Below, piece after piece: positions 1 through 7,809 of a stretch of DNA of 64,000 bases. Each line of letters starts with the position of its first letter. Position 1 is the first letter of the stretch. Below the pieces are notes generated by a model, which had not been told where the DNA came from, did no database searches, and saw nothing but the letters and a program-made list of their open reading frames with translations. Origin of the DNA: UBA5794 sp963714375 (GTDB lineage Bacteria > Actinomycetota > Acidimicrobiia > Spongiisociales > UBA5794); the NCBI GenBank assembly GCA_963714375.1, contig CAVQOG010000008.1, positions 434,001-498,000 on the forward strand, given 5' to 3'. A program made the translations under genes and the position numbers.

Positions 1-40
1 GCAGTTGACCATGCGCAACTACGAAGGCTTCTTGTCGTAG
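1..40 (+). CDS. secY: SecY preprotein translocase subunit, 3' end only
   Basis: The first 40 bases read in frame as QLTMRNYEGFLS followed by TAG. This matches the conserved cytoplasmic tail of SecY, the channel subunit of the Sec translocase, where an MRNYEGF-like end is typical. The order secY-adk-map in actinobacterial ribosomal-protein clusters supports the call. Only about 12 codons are present, so nothing can be said about the channel itself. Confidence 0.8.
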   Translation, partial: QLTMRNYEGFLS

Positions 41-55
41 GTGGGAGAGAGATAC

Positions 56-613
56 ATGGGACGCCGCATTCTGTTTCTTGGTCCTCCGGGCGCCGGCAAG
101 GGCACTCAGGCTGAGCTGCTCGCCAAGGTGCTCGGCGTCCCGCACATCTCGACGGGTCAGATGCTCCGGGAAGCAATCGCTGAGGGAACCGAACTCGGAA
201 GGCAGGTCGAAAAGGTCGTCGCCTCCGGGGCCCTCGTGTCGGATGATCTTGTACTTGCTCTTGTTGTGGAGCGTCTCGGGCGCGATGACGCCCAATGCGG
301 ATACCTTCTCGACGGCTATCCACGCAATGTTGCCCAAGCAGCGGCTCTTGCAGACGCCATGGGCGATGGCGCGATTGAGGTAGCGCTCCTCCTTGACGTA
401 GACAACGACGAACTCGTTGCCCGCCTCTTGAAACGTGCCGCAGACCAGGGCCGGGCAGACGATACGGAAGATGTCATCCGACATAGGCTCGACGTGTACC
501 TCTCTGAGACCATGCCGCTGATTGATCACTATGGAGATGCTGTCATCAACGTCAATGGTGCAGGCGGGATCGAGGAGATCTTCGCCAGAATCGTTCTCGC
601 TCTCGCGAGATAG
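56..613 (+). CDS. adk: Adenylate kinase, short form
   Basis: Catalyses ATP + AMP to 2 ADP in the cytoplasm and sets the adenylate balance. The 185-residue protein has the P-loop GPPGAGKGT at residues 9-17 and the NMP-binding LDGYPR at 85-90. The LID region is short and has no zinc cysteines, as in other short actinobacterial adenylate kinases. I chose ATG 56 because a GGGAGAG Shine-Dalgarno lies just upstream and the family starts close to the P-loop; a GTG at 41 would only add an unlikely five residues. It follows the secY stop by 15 nt and precedes map by 5 nt, so the three are probably cotranscribed. Confidence 0.96.
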   Translation: MGRRILFLGPPGAGKGTQAELLAKVLGVPHISTGQMLREAIAEGTELGRQVEKVVASGALVSDDLVLALVVERLGRDDAQCGYLLDGYPRNVAQAAALADAMGDGAIEVALLLDVDNDELVARLLKRAADQGRADDTEDVIRHRLDVYLSETMPLIDHYGDAVINVNGAGGIEEIFARIVLALAR

Positions 614-618
614 CGGCC

Positions 619-1413
619 ATGAACGGCACTCGCCTCATCACGAAGAAGACGGACGCCGACTTCGAGAAGATGCTTGTCGCTGGCAAGTGCGTTGCTGCGA
701 TCCATACAGCGACGCGTGAGGCCATCGTGCCGGGTACCACAACTCGCGAACTCGACATGATCGCCAGAGAGGTGCTCAAGGAATGGAATTGCCAATCTTC
801 ATTCCTTGGTTATGGCGGACCATCCAATCCGTTTCCCGGGGTCATCTGCACCTCTCCCAACTCGGTCATCGTCCACGGCATCCCTGGCGACTACGTTCTG
901 CGCGACGGTGACATCATTGCGATCGATGCCGGTGCGATCTTTGAGGGCTGGCACGGGGATGCCGCGTTCACGATGGCTGTCGGCGACGTTCCACATGACG
1001 TGGCAAATCTCCTTGATGTGACGGAGAAGGCTCTGTGGGCAGGAATTGAACAGGCCGTTCACAGCAATCGGCTCGGAGACATCGGAGCTGCAGTCGAAGC
1101 AGTTGCCCACCCGCACGGACTCGGGGTTGTCCGCGACTACGTGGGGCATGGCATTGGGAGACAGATGCACGAAGCACCGTCGGTTCCCAATTACGGGCGC
1201 GCTGGCAAGGGGCTGCGGCTCAAGACAGGCATGGCGTTGGCCATCGAGCCAATGTTCAATCTGGGGACTGAGTCATCCAATGTTCTCGACGACGAATGGA
1301 CTGTCGTCACAGCCGATGGCCAGTGGTCTGCACACTTCGAGCACACGGTGCTGCTGACCGAGGCTGGCTCAATCGTATCGACCCTTCCCGAGCCGCAACT
1401 CGTCACGCCTTAA
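619..1413 (+). CDS. map: Methionine aminopeptidase type I
   Basis: Removes the initiator methionine from nascent proteins. The 264-residue sequence carries the full dimetal ligand set: Asp103 and Asp114 (IDAGAIFEGWHGDAAF), His177 (VGHGIGRQMHE), Glu210 (AIEPMF) and Glu241 (HFEHTV). His87 and His184 are the conserved substrate-pocket histidines. It lies 5 nt after adk. In many actinobacteria infA and rpmJ follow map directly; here about 6 kb of unrelated genes intervene before rpmJ. Confidence 0.96.
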   Translation: MNGTRLITKKTDADFEKMLVAGKCVAAIHTATREAIVPGTTTRELDMIAREVLKEWNCQSSFLGYGGPSNPFPGVICTSPNSVIVHGIPGDYVLRDGDIIAIDAGAIFEGWHGDAAFTMAVGDVPHDVANLLDVTEKALWAGIEQAVHSNRLGDIGAAVEAVAHPHGLGVVRDYVGHGIGRQMHEAPSVPNYGRAGKGLRLKTGMALAIEPMFNLGTESSNVLDDEWTVVTADGQWSAHFEHTVLLTEAGSIVSTLPEPQLVTP

Positions 1414-1501
1414 AGATTTCCTCGGCTGTTGCCGACATCTGTGGCATGTGTGCCAACTCTGTCTAGTGTTGAGACCTCGAAAAGTAGCGTGTGGAGTGAT
1501 C

Positions 1502-2233
1502 ATGAAGAAATATGCCATCGTCCTTGCCGTTGTTGGCGTTGTGGCAGCGTCGTGCTCGTCCGATGACGCATCGTCAACAACCACAGTGCCTGTCACGCTC
1601 ACATCGACTTCGTCGACAACCACAGCGCCGACAACGACCACGGTTCCTGAGACAACGACCACGGTCACTGAGACGACCACGACGTCGCCAACAACAACGA
1701 CGACCCCACCAGCTGCCGTCAAAGTTGAACTCTCCGACGAAGGGATCCAGGCAGGCGACCAGTGGATCTACTTCGGATTCGATGACGACGATGCCGTGAC
1801 GCACATCTCAGGAGTTCTCGGTGCCCCCTCCAAGGACACGGGCTGGATCGGTCCCTTCGGTGACTACGGGGTCTGCCTCGGGCCGAAGATGCGAGCGGTC
1901 GAGTGGGGTTCGCTCGTCACGCTGTACACCAACGGCGACACAGATTTCTGGTTCGGTGGAGTTGAGCATTTCTACGGCTACTACTACACGGACGTCACGA
2001 ACCCACCGGACCTTCGGACCTCCGCGGGCATTGGCATCGGGTCGAGCCTTGGCCAACTCAGGGCGGCCTACGATCCAACGAAGATCGTGATCGATGAGGC
2101 GTTCTTCGATCCCTCAGTCGGGTACTGGTCCTATGACCAGCAAACCTGGACCGGCATGTGGGGTTACGCAACCGGACAGTCCGATGCACACGCCATCACG
2201 TCGATCAACGGGGGACAGGGCTGCGGCGAGTAG
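1502..2233 (+). CDS. Putative lipoprotein with Thr-rich linker
   Basis: Function unknown. The start ATG 1502 is preceded by a GGAG-like site and gives a 243-residue product with a lipoprotein signal: basic MKK, a hydrophobic stretch, and an AASC lipobox with Cys near residue 18. A threonine/serine/proline-rich linker of about 45 residues follows (runs such as TTTTTPTTTT-like blocks), as in cell-surface lipoproteins held away from the membrane. The rest is an acidic, aromatic, probably globular domain with scattered cysteines (CLGP, GQGCGE end). I recognise no named family. Together with the genes at 2299 and 3340 it forms an envelope cluster inserted after map. Confidence 0.75.
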   Translation: MKKYAIVLAVVGVVAASCSSDDASSTTTVPVTLTSTSSTTTAPTTTTVPETTTTVTETTTTSPTTTTTPPAAVKVELSDEGIQAGDQWIYFGFDDDDAVTHISGVLGAPSKDTGWIGPFGDYGVCLGPKMRAVEWGSLVTLYTNGDTDFWFGGVEHFYGYYYTDVTNPPDLRTSAGIGIGSSLGQLRAAYDPTKIVIDEAFFDPSVGYWSYDQQTWTGMWGYATGQSDAHAITSINGGQGCGE

Positions 2234-2298
2234 CAGCCCCATGGAACGTTGGTTCCCGGCGTGAGACAATGACGGCACACGCGACCAACAGGTAGGTC

Positions 2299-3273
2299 AT
2301 GGCTGTCGACAGTGCCAAGGTTCAGGACTGGGTAGCCGCAGGGATCATCACGGCCGATCAGGCACGTGAGATCCTCGCAACCGAAACGCTGCAAGCTTCG
2401 CGTCGCTCGCCGTCCATCGCCGAGATCAGGCAAACGAATGCCGTTGAGATCCTCGGATACATCGGAGCAGCACTCGTTCTCATCGCAGCCGTGATTCTCG
2501 TGTCAGATGCCTGGGGTGATATGACACCGGCAGCGCAAATCGCCTTTTCCGGCGCCGGTGGAGGGATACTGGCCGGTGTTGGATTCGTATCGATTCGTTC
2601 CGAGCTGCAGGTCCTCACCAGGATTGGTCACCTTTCGCTCATGCTTGCGCTTGTGCCGATCGGCATCGCCGTGGGAACGCTGATGGGTGAATTCACCAGT
2701 CCCGATTTGGCGACCTTCTTTTCGTTTGTGGTCGTCCTTGGCTTCAGCATCTGGTGGTACCGGCTGACGGTGAGCGCCCTGCAACACATTGCCCTTTTCG
2801 TATCGGCGAATGGCACGGTTGTGAGTGCTGGTGCGGTGTTCCTTCCCGATGGAAACTGGAGTTGGGTGGTGGGCCTGGCCATCCTCACACTGGGAGGTTC
2901 GTGGCTCGCGACATCTGCGTCGAACCGATTCGCACAACGCCGTCTCGGGGAGGGACTTGGGATCGCCTCATGGCTGGTAGGAGAGCTGATTGTCTTCTTC
3001 TCGATCGAGTCCCAGAGCGAGCTGATCGCCACACTGACGCTTGCCGCGTTCGTTGCCGTCGCCATTGCTATGACCGCCTTTGGCGTGACGAGGGATCGAA
3101 CCTCGCTGATCGTCGGTGGGATGCTCGGTCTCTGGCTCTTCCTGCCTGTGCTGATCTACCAGGTCTTTGGCGGAGCTGTCGGTGTGCCGTTGGCGTTTCT
3201 CGTTGGTGGCACCGTCCTCATCGGCTCAGCAATCATCCTTGCGAAGCGCTCGGAACGCGTTCGATCAACCTGA
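2299..3273 (+). CDS. Polytopic membrane protein, DUF2157-like
   Basis: A 324-residue protein with a soluble N-terminus of about 45 residues (VQDWVAAGIITADQAREI, a short helix-turn-helix-like segment often seen at the N-end of DUF2157 proteins), followed by about eight to nine hydrophobic helices. The first helix begins near residue 50 (GYIGAALVLIAAVIL). The arrangement matches DUF2157-type membrane proteins of unknown function; the assignment is by general appearance only. Start ATG 2299 has a GGTAGG-like site upstream. It lies between two lipoprotein genes, so a role in the envelope is an inference from context. Confidence 0.6.
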   Translation: MAVDSAKVQDWVAAGIITADQAREILATETLQASRRSPSIAEIRQTNAVEILGYIGAALVLIAAVILVSDAWGDMTPAAQIAFSGAGGGILAGVGFVSIRSELQVLTRIGHLSLMLALVPIGIAVGTLMGEFTSPDLATFFSFVVVLGFSIWWYRLTVSALQHIALFVSANGTVVSAGAVFLPDGNWSWVVGLAILTLGGSWLATSASNRFAQRRLGEGLGIASWLVGELIVFFSIESQSELIATLTLAAFVAVAIAMTAFGVTRDRTSLIVGGMLGLWLFLPVLIYQVFGGAVGVPLAFLVGGTVLIGSAIILAKRSERVRST

Positions 3274-3339
3274 ACCGTTCTCCGCGGTATCGTCGTGCGC
3301 TGGTAGGGTTCGAGCCGCCATTGTTCCACAGGAGTGACC

Positions 3340-3987
3340 ATGAAGAAGAGCGCAATTGCAGCTGTTGTCCTACTTGTCGCCGCGGCGTGCAGCTCAAGCA
3401 GTACCGATACCACGACGACGATCGCTGGCGGAGCTGGAGCCACCACCACGACTTCTGCTGCGTCCGATACGACGGTCACCACCACCACGACGACCGAGGC
3501 ACCTCCAGACGAGCCAGCGGCAGATGGTCTTGCTGGGTGTGTCCTTGGGACGTGGGAACTCGATAGCCAACACTTCTTCGATCAGCTCGCTGATGAACTT
3601 GCCGAAGAGGATGAGGGCGCTGAGTTCGAGTACCTCGGCGGTGCGTATCAGATTGCCGCAATGCCAGATGGAACCTTCACGGCCAACCGCATTGATTGGT
3701 CATTCGGCGCCGTTTCTGACTTCGGTGAGATTGAGATAACGATGAATCACCTACAGGAAGGCACGTACACCGTTGATGGCGGCACGATGTCGACGAGCAT
3801 CCCTGCAGGTGGAGAACCCGCCGACCTGGAGATCAAGATCGACGGCGTGCCATTCGACTTTCCCGGCGGAGTCAACCCCATTGAACCGCCCGATGCCTCG
3901 TTCGAATCGGCTGTCCCCGACTGCAGTGATGAAGCACTGACTGTCACTGCTGACGGCTACACCTCAATCTGGAACCGCGTCGGCTAA
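3340..3987 (+). CDS. Putative lipoprotein with Thr-rich linker
   Basis: A 215-residue lipoprotein candidate. The signal is MKKSAIAAVVLLVAAACSS, with lipidated Cys near residue 17. A Thr/Ser/Ala-rich linker (residues 18-60) is followed by an acidic domain with GTWELDS and DGGTMSTS stretches, resembling the beta-rich lipocalin-like domains of other surface lipoproteins; this is inference. ATG 3340 was chosen because ACAGGAG lies 5-7 nt upstream; an in-frame GTG at 3334 is too close to that site. The architecture matches the gene at 1502, but the C-terminal domains are not obviously homologous. The stop is followed one base later by the repeat at 3989. Confidence 0.75.
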   Translation: MKKSAIAAVVLLVAAACSSSSTDTTTTIAGGAGATTTTSAASDTTVTTTTTTEAPPDEPAADGLAGCVLGTWELDSQHFFDQLADELAEEDEGAEFEYLGGAYQIAAMPDGTFTANRIDWSFGAVSDFGEIEITMNHLQEGTYTVDGGTMSTSIPAGGEPADLEIKIDGVPFDFPGGVNPIEPPDASFESAVPDCSDEALTVTADGYTSIWNRVG

Positions 3988-3988
3988 T

Positions 3989-4043
3989 CGCGCGTACCCA
4001 GGGTATGAACCGACCGCGACGGTGGGTCACAGCCCACAGAACG
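3989..4043 (+). repeat. 55-nt intergenic element C, copy 1
   Basis: First of three copies (also 24790-24842 reversed and 49118-49172). It opens with CGCGCGTACCCAGGGTATGA, containing the 11-nt palindrome TACCCAGGGTA. After a variable 9-nt spacer comes a 6-bp hairpin, GTGGGT-CACA-GCCCAC, ending in AGAACG. It begins one base after the stop codon of the lipoprotein gene. Confidence 0.85.
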
Positions 4044-4068
4044 CCGGATCGGTCGCCCCGGTGCGAAC

Positions 4069-6099
4069 GTGCGGCTCAGACGCCGACCGGGGTGCGGTGG
4101 AGATTGGGCGGGTAGACTTATCCGACCCAGACAGGATCGATCAATCACCGCGCTGCCAACCGGAACCGTCACGTTTCTCTTCACCGATGTCGAAGCGAGC
4201 ACCCGCCTGTGGGAAGCGCACCCCGGCGGTATGAAGCAGGCGATCGCACGCCACGACGATGTTGTGAAGAGATCGATCGAATCTGCAGATGGAGCAGTCT
4301 TTACTACAGCTGGTGACGCTTTCTGCGCGGCGTTCTCATCGCCAAGACGCGCACTTGATGCCGCCATCGGAGCCCAGTTGGCGCTGCGTGCACAGGATTG
4401 GGCCGAAGTCGGAGACCTTCGCGTCCGGATGGCGCTCCATACCGGGAATGCCGATGAACGCGGCGGGGATTACTTCGGCCCACCCCTCAATCGCTGTGCG
4501 CGATTGCTTGCGATCGGACACGGAGGTCAGATACTCGTTTCGGCTACCACAGCCGGACTCCTCGTTCAGGATCTCCCGCCCGAGGTCAGCTTGAACGATC
4601 TTGGAACTCACATGCTCAAGGACATGGACCGAGAAGAGCACGTCTTTGAGGTGACCCATCCGAGCCTGATGTCTGATTTTGCTGAGTTGCGCTCAGAACG
4701 GACGACACCAACTCTCGAACAACTACTCACTGAAGCGCGACGGGCCCATGACGATGATGAATGGCAGGCTGCCTACCACGGCTTCGCAATGGCGAGGGAA
4801 ACTGGTGAGCTGTCGTCTGGCGACCTGCATCGATTCGCCGATACTGCTTTTTGGACCGGACGCATTGATGAGGCCGTACCGCTCAAAGAGCTTGCCTACG
4901 CAGGACTCATTGGAGATGGTGACCATGAGCTGGCGGCGTTGACCGCTCTTGACCTCGCATTGCTGTACAAATACCGGCTCGCGACTGCGATTGCCAAGGC
5001 GTGGGTTGCTCGAGCCGAGAAGCTGGTCACCGGACATGAGGGTGGTCGTTCACACGGATACCTCCAACGATGGAAGGCCGTGTATGCCTTCGAGACCACG
5101 GGCGACCCAGATGCTGCCCTTGCGTATGCCGAGTCCGTGATCCAGATCGCGCGGGAGATCGGCGACCGATCCCTCGAAGCACTCGGGCTGATGGACAAGG
5201 GCCGTTTTCTCGTGGCGATTGGGCGCATCGACGAGGGTATGAAGCTCGTTGATGAATCGATGATCGCAGCGGTTGCCGGAGAGATCAATGCCGACGCCAT
5301 CGGCAGGAACTACTGCAACATGCTCGGTGTCTGTGATCAGATCGCCGACTATGAGCGAGCGAGTGAGTGGAGCGATGCGGCTGAAGCGTGGTGCGAGAAG
5401 AACGCCGATTCTGCTTACCCCGGCATCTGCCGAGTATTCCGAGCCGAACTCAAGTGGCTGCAGGGTGATTGGGAATCGGCCACGTCGGACCTCCGCAACG
5501 CAATGGACGAACTCGCAGGCTTTACCCCGTTGATCGGCGCTGCCCTGTACCAGATCGGGTTGGTGGAGCTGCGGCGCGGCAACCATAGCGAGGCGGAATC
5601 CAACTTTCGGTCCGCCAACGAACACGGATTCCCTCCTTTGCCTGGGATGGCTGAGCTTCGGCTCCGTGAAGGGGATCCACTCGCAGGTGAACAGATGGTG
5701 CTCGATGCGCTGCTCTCGAACCCTCGACCGCTTGATCGGGCCCGGTTCCTTCCGACGCTCATCGATATCGAAATCGCACTCGGGAACACAAGCGAGGTCG
5801 ATTCGTTCTTGACCGAGCTGGCTTCCACGGCCGAACTGTGCGATTCCACAGCGATGCGAGCCCAGACTTCCGATCGCCGCGGGTCTGTTGCTCTTGCTGG
5901 GGACGATCCGGGTGCGGCGACGCGGTATTTCGGTGAAGCGGTTCGCGGGTGGACGCACCTGAGGATGCCGTTCGAGGCCGCGCAATCGAGGATGCAACTC
6001 GGCGCTGCCTACCGAATGCTCGGCAATGAGGGCTCGGCTTCGATGGAGATCCAAACGGCGCAAGCAACGCTCGACCGGTTGATGCCTGCCGAGAAATGA
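4069..6099 (+). CDS. Class III adenylate/guanylate cyclase with TPR-like C-terminal half
   Basis: Residues about 28-205 form a class III nucleotide cyclase domain: PTGTVTFLFTDVEAST carries the first metal aspartate, TTAGDAFCAAF the second, and GGDYFGPPLNRCARLL the conserved dimer-face segment. It probably makes cAMP from ATP. The remaining 450 or so residues are helical with repeated A-x-x-x pairs, as in TPR arrays that sense or dock partners; no NB-ARC ATPase lies between. Homologues usually start M-T-A-L-P-T-G-T. Here that position is ATC (4144) and the only upstream start codon in frame is GTG 4069, which adds 25 Arg-rich residues. The coordinates use that GTG; the true start is uncertain. 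Confidence 0.85.
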   Translation: MRLRRRPGCGGDWAGRLIRPRQDRSITALPTGTVTFLFTDVEASTRLWEAHPGGMKQAIARHDDVVKRSIESADGAVFTTAGDAFCAAFSSPRRALDAAIGAQLALRAQDWAEVGDLRVRMALHTGNADERGGDYFGPPLNRCARLLAIGHGGQILVSATTAGLLVQDLPPEVSLNDLGTHMLKDMDREEHVFEVTHPSLMSDFAELRSERTTPTLEQLLTEARRAHDDDEWQAAYHGFAMARETGELSSGDLHRFADTAFWTGRIDEAVPLKELAYAGLIGDGDHELAALTALDLALLYKYRLATAIAKAWVARAEKLVTGHEGGRSHGYLQRWKAVYAFETTGDPDAALAYAESVIQIAREIGDRSLEALGLMDKGRFLVAIGRIDEGMKLVDESMIAAVAGEINADAIGRNYCNMLGVCDQIADYERASEWSDAAEAWCEKNADSAYPGICRVFRAELKWLQGDWESATSDLRNAMDELAGFTPLIGAALYQIGLVELRRGNHSEAESNFRSANEHGFPPLPGMAELRLREGDPLAGEQMVLDALLSNPRPLDRARFLPTLIDIEIALGNTSEVDSFLTELASTAELCDSTAMRAQTSDRRGSVALAGDDPGAATRYFGEAVRGWTHLRMPFEAAQSRMQLGAAYRMLGNEGSASMEIQTAQATLDRLMPAEK

Positions 6100-6115
6100 A
6101 GTCGCTGTTGGAACG

Positions 6116-6793
6116 CTAACGATCGACGGCATACCCTTTGAGTAGCCGTGCCACCTGGACGATGTCGGGAGCCCGAAACGTCGGCGGGGGAAAGCTCAAG
6201 CTGTATTGCTGATCTTGGCGCTCAATGAACGCACCAGCGAGACCGGCGGCCATCGCTCCGGCGATATCCCAATCGTGGGCCGCAACCATGACAAGGTCGA
6301 CCGGATCGGCGTCGACGTGCTCCGCGGCCGCGAGATAAACCGATCGATGCGGCTTGAACCGCCGGACCATCTCGACAGACATGATATCGGTGAAGAACCC
6401 GTCGATCCCTGCGTTGGCAAGCTGGGTCTTGGCCATGGCAAGTGGCGAGTTTGTCAGCGCGGCAAGCCTGTAGCCCTCTCGCTTGAGCACGGCCAGTCCA
6501 TCCGGAACGTCATCGTGGGCGGGTAGCGTCGTGAGAGTTGCCTTGACTTCGGCCAGATCGACATCGGACACCGAGGCGCCCGCACGGGTGACCACGGTGG
6601 CGAGCGCATGCGACGCGAGTTCGGTGAATGGTGAGTAGTTGTCGATGGCAGACGAGACAAACGAAAGGCGAAGGAACTCGGCGAACCATTCGGTCGCTGT
6701 CGGTCCATCGCTGAACCTTGTCTGAAACCAGTCCCGTACCGGTGAGAGGCTGAGGAGGGTTTCGTTGACATCGAACAAAATGGTTTGCGTCAT
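6116..6793 (-). CDS. HAD-superfamily hydrolase, haloacid dehalogenase type II-like
   Basis: A 225-residue HAD enzyme. The nucleophile motif is ILFDVNETLL (Asp near residue 8), motif II is LTNSP (about residue 117), the motif III lysine is in RRFKPHRSVY, and motif IV is MVAAHDWDIAGA. Spacing and the cap between motifs I and II match the (S)-2-haloacid dehalogenase/phosphoglycolate-type subgroup, which hydrolyses small halo-acids or phosphate esters. The substrate cannot be read from the sequence. It is convergent with the cyclase (17 nt between stops) and divergent from the lipoprotein at 6904. Confidence 0.85.
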   Translation of the reverse strand: MTQTILFDVNETLLSLSPVRDWFQTRFSDGPTATEWFAEFLRLSFVSSAIDNYSPFTELASHALATVVTRAGASVSDVDLAEVKATLTTLPAHDDVPDGLAVLKREGYRLAALTNSPLAMAKTQLANAGIDGFFTDIMSVEMVRRFKPHRSVYLAAAEHVDADPVDLVMVAAHDWDIAGAMAAGLAGAFIERQDQQYSLSFPPPTFRAPDIVQVARLLKGYAVDR

Positions 6794-6841
6794 GCCGACA
6801 AACTACCCCTCAAGCAATCACGCGTTTGCCGGAACCAAGCG

Positions 6842-6887
6842 TAGAATCAGCTCAGCAAATTGGCGGCACAAACATGTGTGACGTCAC
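6842..6887 (+). promoter_or_regulatory. Candidate promoter and palindrome upstream of lipoprotein gene
   Basis: TAGAAT at 6842-6847 resembles a -10 box. The perfect 10-nt palindrome GTGACGTCAC lies at 6878-6887, 16 nt before the start codon at 6904, where a repressor would block elongation or translation. No convincing -35 was found, so this is a weak promoter call and a firmer palindrome call. Confidence 0.35.
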
Positions 6888-6903
6888 CAGAGAGGGGACC
6901 TTG

Positions 6904-7410
6904 ATGAGACATGTGGTGGTACTTCTAGCGATGCTTGCTGTCGTCGTGGCTGGCTGTTCGTCACCAAGCGACACGATCGCCGAGAACATTGCCGGCAACA
7001 TTGACGGTGTCAACGACGTCGATATCAACTCGAATACCGGTGAGATCAAGGTAGAAACGGACGAGGGGTCCATCAGTATCGGAGGGGGCAACGTTCCAAG
7101 CGATCTCTTTGTTTCCCTGCCGGGCGGCTACGACGTCCAAGCGGTCGTTGAAACCGACAGTGGAAGCAGCGTCAGCGTTGCGTACGATCAAGGCCGATAC
7201 GACGAACTCGTGACGTACTTCAACGACTGGACCAACTCCGATTCTCCTGATTGGGAGCATGGTTCGATCAACATGGACCAAGGTGGGACGAATTTCCGAT
7301 CCGATAGTTGGAACATGTCAGACCACGGGATCAATCTTGCCGATTGTATGACCGCGGAATCGACCGATGGGAAGCCGAACGCCGCGTGCGTGATCGTCAT
7401 CTCTGAGTAG
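6904..7410 (+). CDS. Putative small lipoprotein
   Basis: A 168-residue lipoprotein candidate of unknown function: MRHVVVLLAMLAVVVAGCSS with lipobox VAGC, Cys near residue 18. There is no Thr-rich linker, unlike the two lipoproteins upstream. The mature part is Asp/Asn/Ser/Gly-rich (DVDINSNTGEIKVETDEGSI), suggesting a secreted beta-structure, with two cysteines near the C-terminus (DCMTAES and AACVI) that could form a disulfide. Start ATG 6904 follows GAGAGGGGACC. It is the last accessory gene before the ribosomal-protein operon resumes. Confidence 0.7.
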   Translation: MRHVVVLLAMLAVVVAGCSSPSDTIAENIAGNIDGVNDVDINSNTGEIKVETDEGSISIGGGNVPSDLFVSLPGGYDVQAVVETDSGSSVSVAYDQGRYDELVTYFNDWTNSDSPDWEHGSINMDQGGTNFRSDSWNMSDHGINLADCMTAESTDGKPNAACVIVISE

Positions 7411-7434
7411 CGTTGATCTGGCGTCTCTCAACTC

Positions 7435-7464
7435 TTGGCGTTAGGAAACCGGGCGTTCTACACT
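7435..7464 (+). promoter_or_regulatory. Candidate promoter of rpmJ-rpsM-rpsK-rpsD-rpoA-rplQ
   Basis: TTGGCG at 7435-7440 and TACACT at 7459-7464 are separated by 18 nt and resemble -35/-10 boxes for the main sigma factor. It lies 225 nt before rpmJ, giving a leader of about 220 nt. A dedicated promoter is expected because the operon is separated from secY-adk-map by unrelated genes. Confidence 0.5.
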
Positions 7465-7529
7465 TCTGCCAACGGCTCGCGAGAGCTGTGATTTGTTGTG
7501 AAAAGACGACGTCGTTGATATCGGCGGAC

Positions 7530-7686
7530 CGCCAAGCCTCCACACCCAACCAACGGGTTTAGCTCGGCCGTCGCTGGAGTAGAGGTTCATCACACAGGAA
7601 ACCCGACCGGGGTCCTGCGTGCTTGGCGCTCACCTCTCCGCATCTGGTATCGACGGTGTCCTGACCGAGAACAGAGACAGGAAACC
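7530..7686 (+). promoter_or_regulatory. Structured mRNA leader of the rpmJ-rplQ operon
   Basis: Three nested or consecutive stems can be drawn. CGCCAAGC (7530-7537) pairs with GCTTGGCG (7621-7628). Inside it CGGGTTT (7554-7560) pairs with AAACCCG (7599-7605). Downstream GGTGTCCTG (7655-7663) pairs with CAGGAAACC (7678-7686) with one mismatch, hiding the rpmJ Shine-Dalgarno AGGAAA. Ribosomal-protein operons are often autoregulated by a product binding such a leader; in the alpha operon of other bacteria S4 does this. Which protein, if any, binds here is not known. Confidence 0.5.
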
Positions 7687-7689
7687 ACC

Positions 7690-7803
7690 ATGAAAGTCAG
7701 AGCCTCTGCAAAGAAGATGTGCGACAACTGTCGCGTCATCCGCAGGCATGGCCGTGTGTGGGTTATCTGTCAGAACCCACGCCACAAGCAGCGTCAGGGG
7801 TAA
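7690..7803 (+). CDS. rpmJ: 50S ribosomal protein L36
   Basis: A 37-residue L36: MKVRASAKKMCDNCRVIRRH through NPRHKQRQG, ending in TAA at 7801-7803. It keeps the zinc ligands Cys11, Cys14, Cys27 and His32, so it is the zinc-binding form. AGGAAA precedes the ATG and is predicted to be sequestered by the leader hairpin. rpsM starts 6 nt downstream, so L36 opens this operon. infA, its usual upstream neighbour, is absent. Confidence 0.97.
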   Translation: MKVRASAKKMCDNCRVIRRHGRVWVICQNPRHKQRQG

Positions 7804-7809
7804 CCACGA

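Noticed and set aside
7411..7689. infA in the gap before rpmJ
   Set aside because: No frame in the 279-nt gap resembles IF-1; the sequence is better explained as a promoter and structured leader.
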